From: Rubripirellula tenax
GTDB lineage: Bacteria > Planctomycetota > Planctomycetia > Pirellulales > Pirellulaceae
Reading direction: 5' to 3'
DNA: 64,000 nt
NCBI RefSeq assembly: GCF_007860125.1
Contig: NZ_SJPW01000008.1
Span: 372,594 to 436,593, forward strand
Numbering within the stretch: the first letter of the stretch is position 1; every line of letters starts with the position of its first letter. A program made the translations under genes and the position numbers. This document shows positions 36,978-47,283 of this stretch, piece by piece. The notes below the pieces were generated by a model that made no database searches, had not been told where the DNA came from, and saw only the letters and a program-made list of their open reading frames with translations.

Positions 36978-37982
36978 CTAACCCTGACCGCCCGTAACCG
37001 ACCCGATACGACCGGCTCGAAACGCATCCGCCATCGCCATCGGAACTTCGGCTTCCGCCAAAACCAACGCAGATCGGTTTTCGGTAACCTTCGCCTTCAT
37101 CTGCTGCTCTTGTGCGATTGCTTCAGCGCGTCGGCTCTCGGCTTCGGCGCGGGCAACACGCATATCGGCTTCGGCTTGATCGCTTTGCAGTCGAGCACCG
37201 ATGTTTTCGCCGACGTCGATATCAGCGATGTCGATGGAAACGATTTGAAACGCAGTTTGAGCATCCAGGCCGCGAGACAAGACGACTTTCGAGATCATGT
37301 CGGGGTTTTCGAGCACATCGAAGTGCGAACTCGCCGATCCGATCGAGCTGATGATTGCTTCGCCGACCCGCGCTACAATCGTGTCCTCGGTCGCGCCGCC
37401 GATCAATTGGCTGATGTTGGTTCGTACAGTGACGCGAGTGCGGACGCGAAGCTCGATGCCATTTCGAGAAATCGCCGATAGTGTCGTCTTTCCACTTCGC
37501 GACGAATCGGGACAGTCGATCACCTTGGGGTAAACACTGGTTTGGACCGCATCAAGAACGTCACGTCCGGCCAAGTCGATTGCCGAGGCTTGGTCAAAAT
37601 CGAGCGGAATTTCGGCCCGGTGTGCTGCGATGATGGCGTGAATCACATTCATGACGTTTCCGCCGGCCAAATAGTGGGCCTCGAGTCGCCGCGTGCTGAT
37701 TCCCGAATTGCGATCGATGCTCAAACCGGCCTGGGCGGACATCACTTTGGCTTGAACGACGATGTTCGGATTCACTTTCGTGAAGTGCATCCGAATCAGG
37801 CTAACCAGGCTGATGTCGGCGACCGACATGTACGCCTGGAACCAGAGTTTGAAGTAGCGAAAGAAAAAGAACGCCAGCACCAAGCTCATCAGCGCCGCAA
37901 AGCCGCAAACGGCAAGAATGACGTAGCCGGTGATGGATTGTTGGGCCAAGGGTGCCGCAAGGGATTCGAATCGAATCAGCAT
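36978..37982 (-). CDS. floA: Flotillin-like protein FloA
   Basis: Protein of 334 residues of the UPF0365/FloA family, with a membrane-inserted N-terminus (hydrophobic residues about 19-45), an SPFH-like domain (VSLIRMHFTKVNPN, then SVYPKVIDCP) and a C-terminal helical, Ala/Glu-rich segment (EADMRVARAEAESRRAEAIAQEQQ) that drives oligomerisation. FloA scaffolds functional membrane microdomains. ATG 37982. It is followed by an alpha/beta-hydrolase gene at 8 bases and preceded by a small conserved gene. Length and sequence are typical. Confidence 0.94.
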   Translation of the reverse strand: MLIRFESLAAPLAQQSITGYVILAVCGFAALMSLVLAFFFFRYFKLWFQAYMSVADISLVSLIRMHFTKVNPNIVVQAKVMSAQAGLSIDRNSGISTRRLEAHYLAGGNVMNVIHAIIAAHRAEIPLDFDQASAIDLAGRDVLDAVQTSVYPKVIDCPDSSRSGKTTLSAISRNGIELRVRTRVTVRTNISQLIGGATEDTIVARVGEAIISSIGSASSHFDVLENPDMISKVVLSRGLDAQTAFQIVSIDIADIDVGENIGARLQSDQAEADMRVARAEAESRRAEAIAQEQQMKAKVTENRSALVLAEAEVPMAMADAFRAGRIGSVTGGQG

Positions 37983-38075
37983 CGGGGTAACGTCTCCGCG
38001 AGGAACCGAAAAAACATGGTTGCAGATCAGCCCAGATCATAGCGTATCGGAGTCAATCGCAGGGCCGGGAACCGA

Positions 38076-38330
38076 TCAAACGTATTTCTTCAGCGCTTCG
38101 AGCACTAACTCGGGACTGTCTTTTTCCTGCAGGTTGGCAATCTGATCAGCGGTCAAACCGACTTTTTCCAGGTGGCTTGCCAGTCGTTTCCAGACGGTCG
38201 CACGTTTTTTGCCCTCGCTGAGGTACAATTCCGTGACCGCTTCCTGGGCCTTTTGAAGGCCGATGGAGTCGCGATTTTGGTAGTAGTTTTTGATGATTTT
38301 TTCTTGATGGCGGGTGCGCGGTTCAGCCAT
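38076..38330 (-). CDS. Small conserved helical protein
   Basis: Protein of 84 residues, charged and predicted all-helical, with no signal or membrane segment. It begins MAEPRTRHQEKIIKNYYQNR and ends LVLEALKKYV. I recognise it only as a type of small protein found in planctomycetes and cannot name a function. ATG 38330 is preferred to an alternative start five codons upstream. It lies upstream of floA on the same strand with a gap of about 93 bases. Nucleic-acid or ribosome binding would fit its charge but is a guess. Confidence 0.72.
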   Translation of the reverse strand: MAEPRTRHQEKIIKNYYQNRDSIGLQKAQEAVTELYLSEGKKRATVWKRLASHLEKVGLTADQIANLQEKDSPELVLEALKKYV

Positions 38331-38588
38331 GGAATTGCTCAGCAAAGGGTGTTGGAGAAATCGGTCGGTGCCGGTCGGTCGGCCCCTTAAGGATCGGACG
38401 AAACGATCCTATTCTATGGGTGGTCCATCTTTGAAGGCGTCGACGCTTTCGATGAGGTTGCCCCAGTCGCTGTTTTGCCCCAGTTTTTTGCTCGGCACCC
38501 GTCTTGCACCAGTCTGGGGTTCAAAAACAAAGAAAAACGACCGACCGATACTTCTATTCTCTCGTTCTCTCACGAATAGTTTTTTGCA

Positions 38589-39011
38589 ATGACCGTTTGC
38601 CGAGGCGTCCGCGGGGCGACCACCGTTGAAACCGACGATCGCGACTTAATCCTGACGGCGACCCGACAAATGTTGGGGCTGATTATCCGTCGCAACGGCA
38701 TCGAGTTGACGGACATCGCCAGCGCCCAGTTCACGGTCACGAACGATTTGAGCGCGGAGTTTCCGGCGCTGGCCGCACGGCAATTGGGGTGGTTGGAAGT
38801 TCCGCTATTGTGCGGTTACGAGATTTCCGTACCGGGTTCGCTGCCCCGGTGCATCCGCATCCTGTTGCACTGGAACACGGACAAACCGCAATCGGAAATC
38901 CAACACGTCTATTTGCATGATGCGGTGAAATTGCGGCCTGATCTGTCGACCTTGCCCGCCGTCGATTTCGAAGAACTGGAACGTTGGATCACTGAACGGA
39001 TGGAGGAGTAG
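38589..39011 (+). CDS. aroH: Chorismate mutase, AroH type
   Basis: Monofunctional chorismate mutase of 140 residues, of the trimeric AroH class from Bacillus. It converts chorismate to prephenate for Phe and Tyr synthesis. The N-terminal VRGATTVE and the active-site Arg and Glu of that loop are present, as is the family segment [29 protein letters not shown] 38589. It lies five bases upstream of a gene of unknown function, with which it is probably co-transcribed. No other shikimate genes are nearby. Confidence 0.95.
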   Translation: MTVCRGVRGATTVETDDRDLILTATRQMLGLIIRRNGIELTDIASAQFTVTNDLSAEFPALAARQLGWLEVPLLCGYEISVPGSLPRCIRILLHWNTDKPQSEIQHVYLHDAVKLRPDLSTLPAVDFEELERWITERMEE

Positions 39012-39016
39012 AAGTT

Positions 39017-39931
39017 TTGCCTGCGCCATCGACATCATCACGCCGACGTTCGCGACGCGCGGGCGTCCGCTGGGCGGTCCATCCTGAATGGAGTGCTACT
39101 TGGGCTGCGTACGTTGTCGCCACCGGCGCCCCGTGCATTGATCCGAAAACCGAGTCGCTGTTGATCGGTCCGATCGCGGACATCAACGACCGGCTGCTGT
39201 CCGCGTCGATCGATGTTGGCAGTTTCTGGAAGCATTACGCCGCGTCACGTTTGAACGATGGCGAATTAGAGGAGGCGACCGCACTGGCACTTTTGGCAGC
39301 CGGTTGCGGCGAAATGCAGCTGGAACAAACAGTCAAGATCATCAAGAATCGATTGATCGACGCCCGATCAGCGTTCCAAGGTCGGTACCCGAAATTGGCC
39401 GAACAGTTGGAACTTCGAGGTCGTCCGCTTAGGGAGCGTTGGGACACCTACGGTGAAGGCCTGCTGCGAGAAGTCGAACGACAGATTTGGAACAACAGCC
39501 CGCCCAGCGATTGGTGGCCGACGCGAACATCGGGATGGCTGGTTCAGCCGCTCGTCGGTGGCAGCGGCGACTCTGACGAAGCGAACGAACGGTTCTGGAT
39601 TGAAGCGATGTTGACCGACGCGGACCCGCTGGTGCCCGAGGTCGTTCGCGTGGCGTGGTTGGTGACGCGGATAGCGATTGGCAATCACAATCGGCAACGT
39701 TCCGGAGAAACGTCATTGATGGTTCCATGGCAGCTTGCGTCGGTCCCGTTGGTATTATCGGCGGCTGCCGAAGTCGAACTGGTCCGTGGCGACACGCTTC
39801 CGATCGCTCGAGCGATGGAATTGTGGAAGTTCGGTGATCCAGCGGTTGCCGAGCGATTGACGCTCTGGTGGAACGAATTCGTCAGCACGAAGACGCCATT
39901 GCCCGTTGCGCTGAAAAAGCTTGCCGTCTAG
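39017..39931 (+). CDS. Conserved hypothetical protein downstream of aroH
   Basis: Protein of 304 residues with no motif I recognise. It is soluble, rich in Trp and Arg, mostly helical by composition, and has a basic first 15 residues. The best-ordered parts are WAAYVVATGAPCIDPKTESL near residue 30 and EVVRVAWLVTRIAIGNHNRQ near residue 215. The start is TTG at 39017, six bases after the aroH stop, without an ATG alternative near the N-terminus. Position suggests co-transcription with aroH, but no link to aromatic synthesis can be shown. Confidence 0.7.
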   Translation: MPAPSTSSRRRSRRAGVRWAVHPEWSATWAAYVVATGAPCIDPKTESLLIGPIADINDRLLSASIDVGSFWKHYAASRLNDGELEEATALALLAAGCGEMQLEQTVKIIKNRLIDARSAFQGRYPKLAEQLELRGRPLRERWDTYGEGLLREVERQIWNNSPPSDWWPTRTSGWLVQPLVGGSGDSDEANERFWIEAMLTDADPLVPEVVRVAWLVTRIAIGNHNRQRSGETSLMVPWQLASVPLVLSAAAEVELVRGDTLPIARAMELWKFGDPAVAERLTLWWNEFVSTKTPLPVALKKLAV

Positions 39932-40078
39932 CCATTTGCTCGGCGTGAAGCCTCGATCGGGGACATCGTCGATGTTTGGCAAACAAGTCCCCTCCATGTC
40001 GATGCCTTCTTGCCGCTAGAATCTCGGTCGGTTTGGAAAACCCCCTTCGTCAAAACTCACTAACCCCTCATTGATCCC

Positions 40079-41857
40079 GTGCTACGCTCCCACACCTGCG
40101 GCCAACTCCGTAAAGAACACATCGGAACCGAAGTCACCCTCTGCGGATGGGTGGAAAGCAAGCGAGATCACGGTGGTGCGGTCTTCATTGACCTTCGTGA
40201 CCGGTACGGTCTGACGCAGGTCGTGATCGGCCCGCCCGAAGCAAACGCGGCACTGATCACCGAAGCGGGCCGAGTTTCTGCGGAATCGGTGATCCTGATC
40301 CGCGGCAAAGTCGCCAATCGACTGGAAGGCAAGACGAACGCCAAGCTGGCGACCGGCGATATCGAAGTCCGCAGCGAGCACTTCGAGGTCCTCAACCCGT
40401 GCGCGACGCCGCCCTTCACGCCCGGTCAAAGCGACCTGCCCGGCGAAGACCTGCGATTGAAGTACCGGTTTCTGGATCTTCGCCGACCGGCAATGCTGCG
40501 AGCCATGGTACTTCGCAGCAAAATCGTCAAAACGATGCGTGACTATTTCGCCGAGCACGACTTCATCGACGTCGAAACCCCGATCCTTGGACGTAGCACT
40601 CCCGAGGGAGCACGCGATTATCTGGTCCCCAGCCGCGTGCATGCGGGCAAGTTCTATGCGTTGCCGCAGTCGCCGCAACTTTACAAACAGATTTTGATGG
40701 TCGCCGGTTTCGACCGCTACGTCCAAGTCGCCAAGTGTTTCCGCGATGAAGACTTGCGGGCTGATCGCCAACCCGAGTTCACGCAGCTTGACTTGGAAAT
40801 GTCGTTCGTCGATCACGAAGACATCATCGGTTTGATCGACGGTTTGGTCGCACGTTCGGCGAAAGAGGTGTTGGGCAAGGAAGTCAAATTGCCGTTGCCC
40901 CGTTTGACGTGGGACGAAGCGATGCGGCGTTTCGGCCACGACGCGCCGGACTTGCGATTCGGAATGGAGATCGTCGATTGCACATCGGTTGCGGCGAAGA
41001 CCGAATTCCGCGTTTTCCGCGGAACCGCCGACGCTGGCAACTTCGTTCGTGGCATCAACGTCAAGGACGCCGCCACCAAATACTCACGCCGACAAATCGA
41101 TGAGCTGACGGAATACGTCAAACATGATTTTGGTGCCAAAGGCTTGGCGTGGTTCCGTGTCGAAGACGACGGAACCCTTTGGAGCCCGATCAGCAAGAAT
41201 CTCGAACCCGAGCATCTGGCCGAATTCAAAACGCTGATGGCTGGCGAACCGGGCGACATGCTGATGTTCTTGGCGGACTCTTGGGAAGTCACTTGCAAAG
41301 GTTTGGCCGGACTGCGCAAACGATTGGCGAACGAATTGGGGCTGATCGATCCCGAAGTGCTCAATTGCAGTTGGGTGACGGAGTTCCCGATGTTCGAAAA
41401 GGACGAAGAAACGGGGCGTTGGAACGCCATGCACCACCCGTTCACCGCACCGCTGAAAAGCGATCTGGCGATGCTGACCGAGTCGCCCGAAAAGTGTCGC
41501 GCCCAAGCATACGACTTGGTCATCAACGGCAGCGAAGCTGGTGGCGGTACGATCCGGATTCACGACGCAGCAACTCAGTCGAAGGTCTTCGACCTGCTAG
41601 GCATCGATGAAGCGACGGCCGAAGACCGTTTCGGATTCCTGCTCAACGCGTTGAAGTTCGGTGCGCCGCCGCACGGCGGAATCGCGTTGGGCATCGACCG
41701 CTGGGTGATGTTGTTCGCAGGCTTGGACAACATTCGCGAAGTCATCGCGTTCCCGAAGACCCAAAAGGCCGCCGACATGATGACCGAGGCTCCGGGCCGA
41801 GTGGACACGGATCAATTGACCGAGCTGCACCTGCGGTCGGCCAAGGTCGTTAAGTAG
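40079..41857 (+). CDS. aspS: Aspartyl-tRNA synthetase
   Basis: Bacterial-type AspRS of 592 residues, the expected length, including the N-terminal OB-fold anticodon domain (LCGWVESKRDHGGAVFIDLRDR), the class II core with motif 2 (FRDEDLRADRQPEFTQLD), the bacterial GAD insertion in the middle, and motif 3 (GIALGIDRWVMLFAG). It charges tRNA-Asp, and perhaps also tRNA-Asn where a GatCAB amidotransferase is present. The start is GTG 40079, directly before LRSHTCGQLR, the family start. It is followed 44 bases later by purM in the same direction. Confidence 0.97.
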   Translation: MLRSHTCGQLRKEHIGTEVTLCGWVESKRDHGGAVFIDLRDRYGLTQVVIGPPEANAALITEAGRVSAESVILIRGKVANRLEGKTNAKLATGDIEVRSEHFEVLNPCATPPFTPGQSDLPGEDLRLKYRFLDLRRPAMLRAMVLRSKIVKTMRDYFAEHDFIDVETPILGRSTPEGARDYLVPSRVHAGKFYALPQSPQLYKQILMVAGFDRYVQVAKCFRDEDLRADRQPEFTQLDLEMSFVDHEDIIGLIDGLVARSAKEVLGKEVKLPLPRLTWDEAMRRFGHDAPDLRFGMEIVDCTSVAAKTEFRVFRGTADAGNFVRGINVKDAATKYSRRQIDELTEYVKHDFGAKGLAWFRVEDDGTLWSPISKNLEPEHLAEFKTLMAGEPGDMLMFLADSWEVTCKGLAGLRKRLANELGLIDPEVLNCSWVTEFPMFEKDEETGRWNAMHHPFTAPLKSDLAMLTESPEKCRAQAYDLVINGSEAGGGTIRIHDAATQSKVFDLLGIDEATAEDRFGFLLNALKFGAPPHGGIALGIDRWVMLFAGLDNIREVIAFPKTQKAADMMTEAPGRVDTDQLTELHLRSAKVVK

Positions 41858-41901
41858 GCATTCGCCGCGTTCTTTTTTCTCTTTCCTGAATTCATCGCAT
41901 C

Positions 41902-42963
41902 ATGGCAGCCACTTATAAAGACGCGGGCGTCGACCTGGATGTCTACGCCGAATCCATGAGCCGGTTGCCTCGGTTGATGCATCGGACATTCAGTCCGCGT
42001 GTCATCGCCAGCGACGGCGGTTTTGCCGGACTGTTTCAGCTCGATTTTGCGGGCAAGCTCTTTGCACGCAACTATCAAGAACCGGTTTTGGTCAGTGGTA
42101 CCGATGGCGTCGGAACGAAATTAAAAATCGCGCAGATCACCGGGCGGCATGATTCGGTCGGCATCGACTTGGTCGCCATGTGCGTCAACGACTTGCTTTG
42201 CACCGGCGCCGAACCGCTGTTCTTCCTCGACTACGTCGCAATGGGAAGAGACGATCCGGCGCGACTGGAAAAAATCGTCCAGGGAATCAGCGACGGTTGC
42301 GTTGCTGGTGACATGGCGCTGTTGGGCGGCGAAACGGCGATCATGCCCGACATGTACGCTACCGAAGATTACGATTTGGCCGGTTTCGCGGTGGGAGTCG
42401 TCGAGCGGAAACGCTTGATCGACGGCAAGCAAATCGGCGAGGGCGACGTTGTGCTAGGTCTGGCTTCCAGCGGCTTGCACAGCAACGGCTTTTCGTTGGT
42501 GCGAAAGGTCATTGCCGATGCAGGACTGGGCTGGGACGATGCCCCCGAAGCGTTGGGCGGCGGCACTTTGGCGGACGTGTGTTTGACGCCAACAAAAATT
42601 TACACGTCGGCAATCCGAGCGGTCCAGTCGCATTACCGTGTCAAACAAGTCTTGCACGGACTGGCCCACATCACGGGCGGCGGGTTCGAAGAGAACCTTG
42701 ATCGCATTTTGCCAAAAGGTGTCGACGCGATCATCGACGCCGATGCTTGGACGCCACAGCCGATTTTCAAGTGGCTCCAAGAAACCGGCGAAATCGAAAC
42801 ATCAGAAATGCGGCGCGTGTTCAACATGGGCATTGGGATGGCGGCCGTGGTCAGCGAATTTTACGCGGCCAACATTGCCGCCCAGATTCAATCGCTCGGA
42901 ATCGATTGCCAACCGATCGGCAAAATCGTTTCCGGAAACGGCACCGTCCGGTACGCCACTTAG
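41902..42963 (+). CDS. purM: Phosphoribosylformylglycinamidine cyclo-ligase
   Basis: AIR synthetase of 353 residues, full length, for step five of purine synthesis: ATP-dependent ring closure of FGAM. The family N-terminus [10 protein letters not shown] is present, as are the [13 protein letters not shown] and [11 protein letters not shown] motifs and the glycine-rich [12 protein letters not shown] 41902. It lies between aspS and deoC on the plus strand. No other pur-biosynthesis gene is adjacent except purU 4.3 kb downstream. Confidence 0.97.
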   Translation: MAATYKDAGVDLDVYAESMSRLPRLMHRTFSPRVIASDGGFAGLFQLDFAGKLFARNYQEPVLVSGTDGVGTKLKIAQITGRHDSVGIDLVAMCVNDLLCTGAEPLFFLDYVAMGRDDPARLEKIVQGISDGCVAGDMALLGGETAIMPDMYATEDYDLAGFAVGVVERKRLIDGKQIGEGDVVLGLASSGLHSNGFSLVRKVIADAGLGWDDAPEALGGGTLADVCLTPTKIYTSAIRAVQSHYRVKQVLHGLAHITGGGFEENLDRILPKGVDAIIDADAWTPQPIFKWLQETGEIETSEMRRVFNMGIGMAAVVSEFYAANIAAQIQSLGIDCQPIGKIVSGNGTVRYAT

Positions 42964-43061
42964 TCTTCAAAGGTTGCCACCGCGACGCCGTTCGCGGGAT
43001 TCTGAACTCTTGTGTTGTACTCGCGAGCGGCGTCGCTTGGGTGCCAAGGATTGCTCGTCAC

Positions 43062-43790
43062 ATGACCAACTATCAATACCACGATGCGTCCAAGATGATC
43101 GACCACGCGCTGCTGAGTCCAACGTTGGACAAATCGGCGCTGGAAGCAGGATGCAAGATGGCGGCCGCCTACGATGTGGCCAGCATTTGCATCATGCCGT
43201 ACTACTTGGCACGATGCGTTGAAATTTTAACGCCGACGACCGTGCTGCCCAGCACGGTGATCGGCTTTCCCCTGGGCGGACAAACCACATCAAGCAAAGT
43301 CGCCGAAGCCAAGACCGCCGTCGCCGACGGAGGCGTCGAGTTAGACATGGTCGTCAACATCTCGGCGGTGTTGAGCGGAAATTGGACGCTGGTCGCTGAC
43401 GAAATCAAGGCGATCGTCGACGTCGCTCATGCATCAGATCGCAAGGTGAAAGTCATCTTCGAAAACTGTTATCTCCAAGAGGATCATAAGATTCGATTGT
43501 GCGAAATTTCTTGTGACGCGGGCGCCGACTGGATCAAAACTTCAACCGGCTTTGGCACCGGCGGCGCGACGATGGATGACCTGCGATTGATGGTGGCTCA
43601 CGCCAAGATCCCGACCCAAGTAAAAGCGGCCGGTGGCGTTCGCGACTTAGCCACGCTTTTGGAAGTTCGCTCTCTGGGCGTGACTCGCGTCGGAGCCAGT
43701 GCGACGGCGGCCATCCTGGATCCGGCTCGGAAGGAACTCGGACTGCCGCCGGTCGATCTGGGCGACGGCTCAGCGCTGCCCGGGTATTGA
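43062..43790 (+). CDS. deoC: Deoxyribose-phosphate aldolase
   Basis: Class I aldolase of 242 residues that splits 2-deoxyribose-5-phosphate to glyceraldehyde-3-phosphate and acetaldehyde. The Schiff-base lysine is Lys188 in VKAAGGVRD; the DWIKTSTGFGTGGA and VIFENCYL segments are typical. ATG 43062 fits the family N-terminus (IDHALLSPTL shortly after). A longer frame starts inside purM but has no supporting homology. Gap from purM is 98 bases. Confidence 0.95.
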   Translation: MTNYQYHDASKMIDHALLSPTLDKSALEAGCKMAAAYDVASICIMPYYLARCVEILTPTTVLPSTVIGFPLGGQTTSSKVAEAKTAVADGGVELDMVVNISAVLSGNWTLVADEIKAIVDVAHASDRKVKVIFENCYLQEDHKIRLCEISCDAGADWIKTSTGFGTGGATMDDLRLMVAHAKIPTQVKAAGGVRDLATLLEVRSLGVTRVGASATAAILDPARKELGLPPVDLGDGSALPGY

Positions 43791-43998
43791 TTCTCGCCTC
43801 GCTGACATCGGATTCGCTCGCCATCCGTGGGGCATCGCCTAGAAAATCTGGAATTGCGATTGTGTGAACCGGCGATTGGCTTGACTGGACTTAGGGGGTG
43901 TCTAGCCTAGAGATTCCCCGAGCGGGTTTACGTAGTCGGAATACCGCTCGCACCAGTGACCCGTCCGACGACCGGCCTCCAGTCGCGTGAGCATTCAG

Positions 43999-45243
43999 AT
44001 GAAAATCAGGTTCCAACCCATCCTCTTCACCGCGCTGTGTTGCGCCGTTGTTGTCGGTAACGCAAAAGCGGATCAAGCGAATCAGGAAGCCGAGCAAACG
44101 CAGGTTGCCGTTGCTCAAGTTGACGCCGAGCCACTTCCGGCCGACAACGTCGCCTACTTTTCGGATTCGCGTCAAGTCAAAGTCAAGCTCGACTTGCTCT
44201 CAGCCCTGCAAGACGAAGCTACCGAGCTCGCCAACGCTCAGGTAACGGTCGTTCGTCCCAGCGGCAAGACGTCTCGGCTCAAACCCGACAACCGGGGTGT
44301 CGTGACGATCGACAATGTCGAATCGGGGCTGAATGTTCTGACCGTGTCCAGCGACCGCGTCCACGGCACCACGGTTCTGAATTTCAAGAAACAGCCCGCC
44401 GCCGCTGACCAAGATGATTTGTCGCTCGCGCCCGACGCGGAGCCGACTCAAATGACGCTGCTGAAGATCAAGGCTGAAACGCTGCGTTCGGCACTCGATC
44501 GCATCGCAGACATCAAGGGCATGTCGAAATCTTCGATCAACTTGGACGACGTTGGCGACCGTTTTAACTACCGCGTGAAGCTCGGTGCCGATGGCCTGCT
44601 TCTCGGTCGACTCGTTCTGGTGGATCGCAACGATCAGACCTCCATTAACGATGTCAACATTACGATCTACTTCAACGGTAACCAGGTCGGAAGTACGACC
44701 AGCGATAGCGATGGAAACTTTGAGCTGACCGGCGTGCGACCTGGCGTTCACGGACTGGTCGCTTCCGGGAAAGCGGGATATGCGGCGTTTGCGTTTCGGG
44801 CCAGCGCAATGTCTGGCGTCGTTGACACGTCGACAGCGCCCAGCACATTGGTTTCCACCGCCGTTCAATCCACAGACGTCTTGCCCGTCGTGTTGGTACC
44901 GCCGACGATGATCACGAACGTGGTCGAATCGATCACCAAATACTACCCTCGCCTGAACGAACCATCGGTCGCCGAGCAAGCGGATCCACTGGTCAACAGC
45001 GATACGATCGGGGACCCGATCGGCCCAATCGGATCGGGCGCCGGATCGGCACCCTACGGTGGCGCGCCGATGGGCGGCGGGGGATTCTCGGGTGGCGGAA
45101 GTGGTTCCGCTGGGCTCGGTGGCGGCAGCGGCATTGCAGGGCTCGCTGGCACAGCAGCGGTGATCTCCGCGATTGATAACAACGACGACAACGCTGTCGT
45201 CACACCATCAACGCCGGTATCGCCATCGGTTCCGGCCAACTAG
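43999..45243 (+). CDS. Secreted protein with carboxypeptidase-regulatory-like domain
   Basis: Protein of 414 residues with a signal peptide (residues 1-25, MKIRFQPILFTALCCAVVVG then NAKAD). Two beta-sandwich units of the carboxypeptidase-regulatory/SdrD-like type appear: residues 60-115 (VTVVRPSGKTSRLKPDNRG) and about 205-265 (GRLVLVDRNDQTSINDVNI, then GNFELTGVRPG). The C-terminus has a Gly/Ser-rich stretch near 345-385 and an Asn/Asp-rich patch. Surface or matrix protein, function unknown. ATG 43999 gives the better signal peptide; a GTG four codons upstream is possible. It converges on hisS. Confidence 0.8.
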   Translation: MKIRFQPILFTALCCAVVVGNAKADQANQEAEQTQVAVAQVDAEPLPADNVAYFSDSRQVKVKLDLLSALQDEATELANAQVTVVRPSGKTSRLKPDNRGVVTIDNVESGLNVLTVSSDRVHGTTVLNFKKQPAAADQDDLSLAPDAEPTQMTLLKIKAETLRSALDRIADIKGMSKSSINLDDVGDRFNYRVKLGADGLLLGRLVLVDRNDQTSINDVNITIYFNGNQVGSTTSDSDGNFELTGVRPGVHGLVASGKAGYAAFAFRASAMSGVVDTSTAPSTLVSTAVQSTDVLPVVLVPPTMITNVVESITKYYPRLNEPSVAEQADPLVNSDTIGDPIGPIGSGAGSAPYGGAPMGGGGFSGGGSGSAGLGGGSGIAGLAGTAAVISAIDNNDDNAVVTPSTPVSPSVPAN

Positions 45244-45267
45244 TCAGATCTCCCACCGACATCACCG

Positions 45268-46608
45268 CTAGCGAGAGTCACACTGCTGTTTCAAAACCGC
45301 GACCAAAGCGGCGGGGTCGTCGTGCGTGTAGGCGACATCGGTCGTTGACTTCGTTGCCAACGTTTTGACTTGGCAGCGTGATTCCGCCCATTCGTTTCCG
45401 CCGGCGACGATGGCGGCGGTGAAGCCTCGACCGTCCGCGTACTTCAATTGAGCACCCAGCTTTTTTGAGTCCGGATAAACCTCGACTCCGACTCCGTTTG
45501 CCCTCAGATTCGCCGCCATCTTTAAGTAATCGTCGCGGCGATCCTCGTCAAAGTAGACGATCAAAACCGGTGCCGGCGTCGATGCGACCGGCAACAGGTT
45601 CAGTTGCTCCATCGCTGCCAACAGACGATCCAAACCCAGCGAAGCACCGATGCCGGGCAAATGCTGTTTGGTGTACATGCCGGCCAAGTTGTCATAGCGA
45701 CCGCCGCTACAGATGCTGCCGATTTCAGGCAAATCGTCGAGCGTCGTTTCGAAAATCGCGCCAGTGTAGTAATCGAGTCCGCGGGCGATCGAGACGTCGA
45801 TTTTCAGCCGACGCGTGGGAACGCCCGATGCAACCGCACCGCGATAAATCTCGGTCAACCGCACGATTCCCTCAGCGGCCGTTTCGCTGCCTGCGGTGAT
45901 CTCGGGCAAGCGGGCCAAAACCGCTTCGGCATCACCGTCACACGCAGCGAGTGCCAATACGGCGTCCGCTTGTTCGGATGAAATTTCGGCGACTCGGCAC
46001 ATTTCTTCGTGAGTCTTCTCGCGGCCGATTTTCGCCAACTTGTCGAGGCTTCGCAGTACCGGAACTGTCTTGTCCGCCAACCCATGCAACTCGAGCAGAC
46101 CCGACAGGATGACGCGATTGTTGATGCTGATCGTGAACCGGTCGAACCCGATCGCTTCGAGCAAATGGTTGATAACGGCAACGGCTTCTATGTCGGCCAA
46201 AACCGAAGTCGTACCGATCGTGTCGAAGTCGCATTGAACGAATTCCCGATAGCGACCGGCTTGGGTATTCTCGCCGCGCCACACCGGGGCAATGTGATAT
46301 CGCTTGAACGGAGTTCCCAAGACACCAATGTGCTGGGCCGCAAAACGGGCAAGCGGGACCGTCAGGTCAAACCGCATCCCGACATCCCGTCCACCGTTGT
46401 CTTGGAAGCGATAAATTTGGCGGTCGGTTTCGTCGCTGCCCTTACCCGAAAGGATCTCCAGATATTCCAACACCGGCGTATCGATCGGGGCGAAACCGAA
46501 CGATCGAAACACTTCACGAGCCGTCTGCATCATCTGCTCGCGAGGCATCATGACGGCGGGCAAATAGTCGCGGAAGCCCTTCAGTGTGCGAGGTTGAATC
46601 AACGACAT
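45268..46608 (-). CDS. hisS: Histidyl-tRNA synthetase
   Basis: Class II HisRS of 446 residues. Motif 2 reads YHIAPVWRGENTQAGRYREF, the histidine-binding motif is ARGLDYYTGAIFE, and the C-terminal anticodon domain follows from about residue 345. N-terminus LKGFRDYLPAVMMPRE is typical. ATG 46608. The next gene upstream on this strand is the YkgJ-family gene, with an inverted repeat between them. Confidence 0.96.
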   Translation of the reverse strand: MSLIQPRTLKGFRDYLPAVMMPREQMMQTAREVFRSFGFAPIDTPVLEYLEILSGKGSDETDRQIYRFQDNGGRDVGMRFDLTVPLARFAAQHIGVLGTPFKRYHIAPVWRGENTQAGRYREFVQCDFDTIGTTSVLADIEAVAVINHLLEAIGFDRFTISINNRVILSGLLELHGLADKTVPVLRSLDKLAKIGREKTHEEMCRVAEISSEQADAVLALAACDGDAEAVLARLPEITAGSETAAEGIVRLTEIYRGAVASGVPTRRLKIDVSIARGLDYYTGAIFETTLDDLPEIGSICSGGRYDNLAGMYTKQHLPGIGASLGLDRLLAAMEQLNLLPVASTPAPVLIVYFDEDRRDDYLKMAANLRANGVGVEVYPDSKKLGAQLKYADGRGFTAAIVAGGNEWAESRCQVKTLATKSTTDVAYTHDDPAALVAVLKQQCDSR

Positions 46609-46669
46609 GCCGGCAAATGACTTTCAAAAAACGTTTGGTCGGTAAAGATTGCCAGTCAGAACGCTGGCT

Positions 46670-46695
46670 TAACAGCCTGTTGAAAAAGGCTGTTA
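46670..46695. repeat. Inverted repeat overlapping the stop of the YkgJ-family gene
   Basis: Nine-base perfect arms TAACAGCCT and AGGCTGTTA around an 8-base loop. The right arm contains the TAA stop of the gene at 46693 on the minus strand. No T-run follows, so it is a weak terminator at best; it may be a small dispersed repeat or a 3' protective hairpin upstream of hisS. Confidence 0.5.
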
Positions 46696-47157
46696 GGCAA
46701 TCGGCAAACCGGATGGTTTCCGGCTTCGCAACGAGTGTTCCGGTTTTCGATCGGGTTCCGGGAACTGGGGGCCGAACAGGGCGTCGGCGTACTCGTCGAT
46801 TTGCTCGGGACTCTCAAAGTACTTTTCGTAACACCAATCGTCTTCGAACTCGCATTCCGCCGTCGTGTAATCACGGCAAATTTGAGGTCGAGTTTCGTAG
46901 ATGCCACACATATAGTCGTCGCGAAGGTGCTTGCAGGTCGTGTGGACCAACAAATACCACGTCGTGTCTTCCACAAACAAAGTCGCCCGATCGTGCAACA
47001 GGTACCATCGCATGAAATCGTAGTCGCGGCGGACTTCCGGTTCGTCGATGCCCAACGCAAAGTAGTGACAGCACTTGGCGGTGCAATGTTCACAAAGATT
47101 TGCAGCTTCGGGATAATCGCTGCGGCGACGCTTGGCGGGTAGAGAGACGACGGACAT
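46693..47157 (-). CDS. YkgJ-family cysteine-cluster protein
   Basis: Protein of 154 residues of the putative zinc- or iron-chelating YkgJ/Fli B-like family. Conserved cysteines are visible in CEHCTAKCC near residue 22, then TCKHL, YMCGIYETRPQICRDY and a later Cys in EDDWCYEK, spaced as in the family. The function of the family is not settled; metal chelation is the usual proposal. ATG 47157 (MSVVSLPAKRR) is preferred over a longer frame reaching into purU antisense. It is divergent from purU with 126 bases between. Confidence 0.82.
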   Translation of the reverse strand: MSVVSLPAKRRRSDYPEAANLCEHCTAKCCHYFALGIDEPEVRRDYDFMRWYLLHDRATLFVEDTTWYLLVHTTCKHLRDDYMCGIYETRPQICRDYTTAECEFEDDWCYEKYFESPEQIDEYADALFGPQFPEPDRKPEHSLRSRKPSGLPIA

Positions 47158-47283
47158 GTTGGCATCCAAGGCGGTGGTCGACGGCCCAGATCGCGGGCCA
47201 AGGTTGCCGAAACGGTAACAAAGCCTGCCCGGGGTCGGCAAGTCGGGCGAGTCATAGAATACTGTGTCGACAGGGCTGGTCGA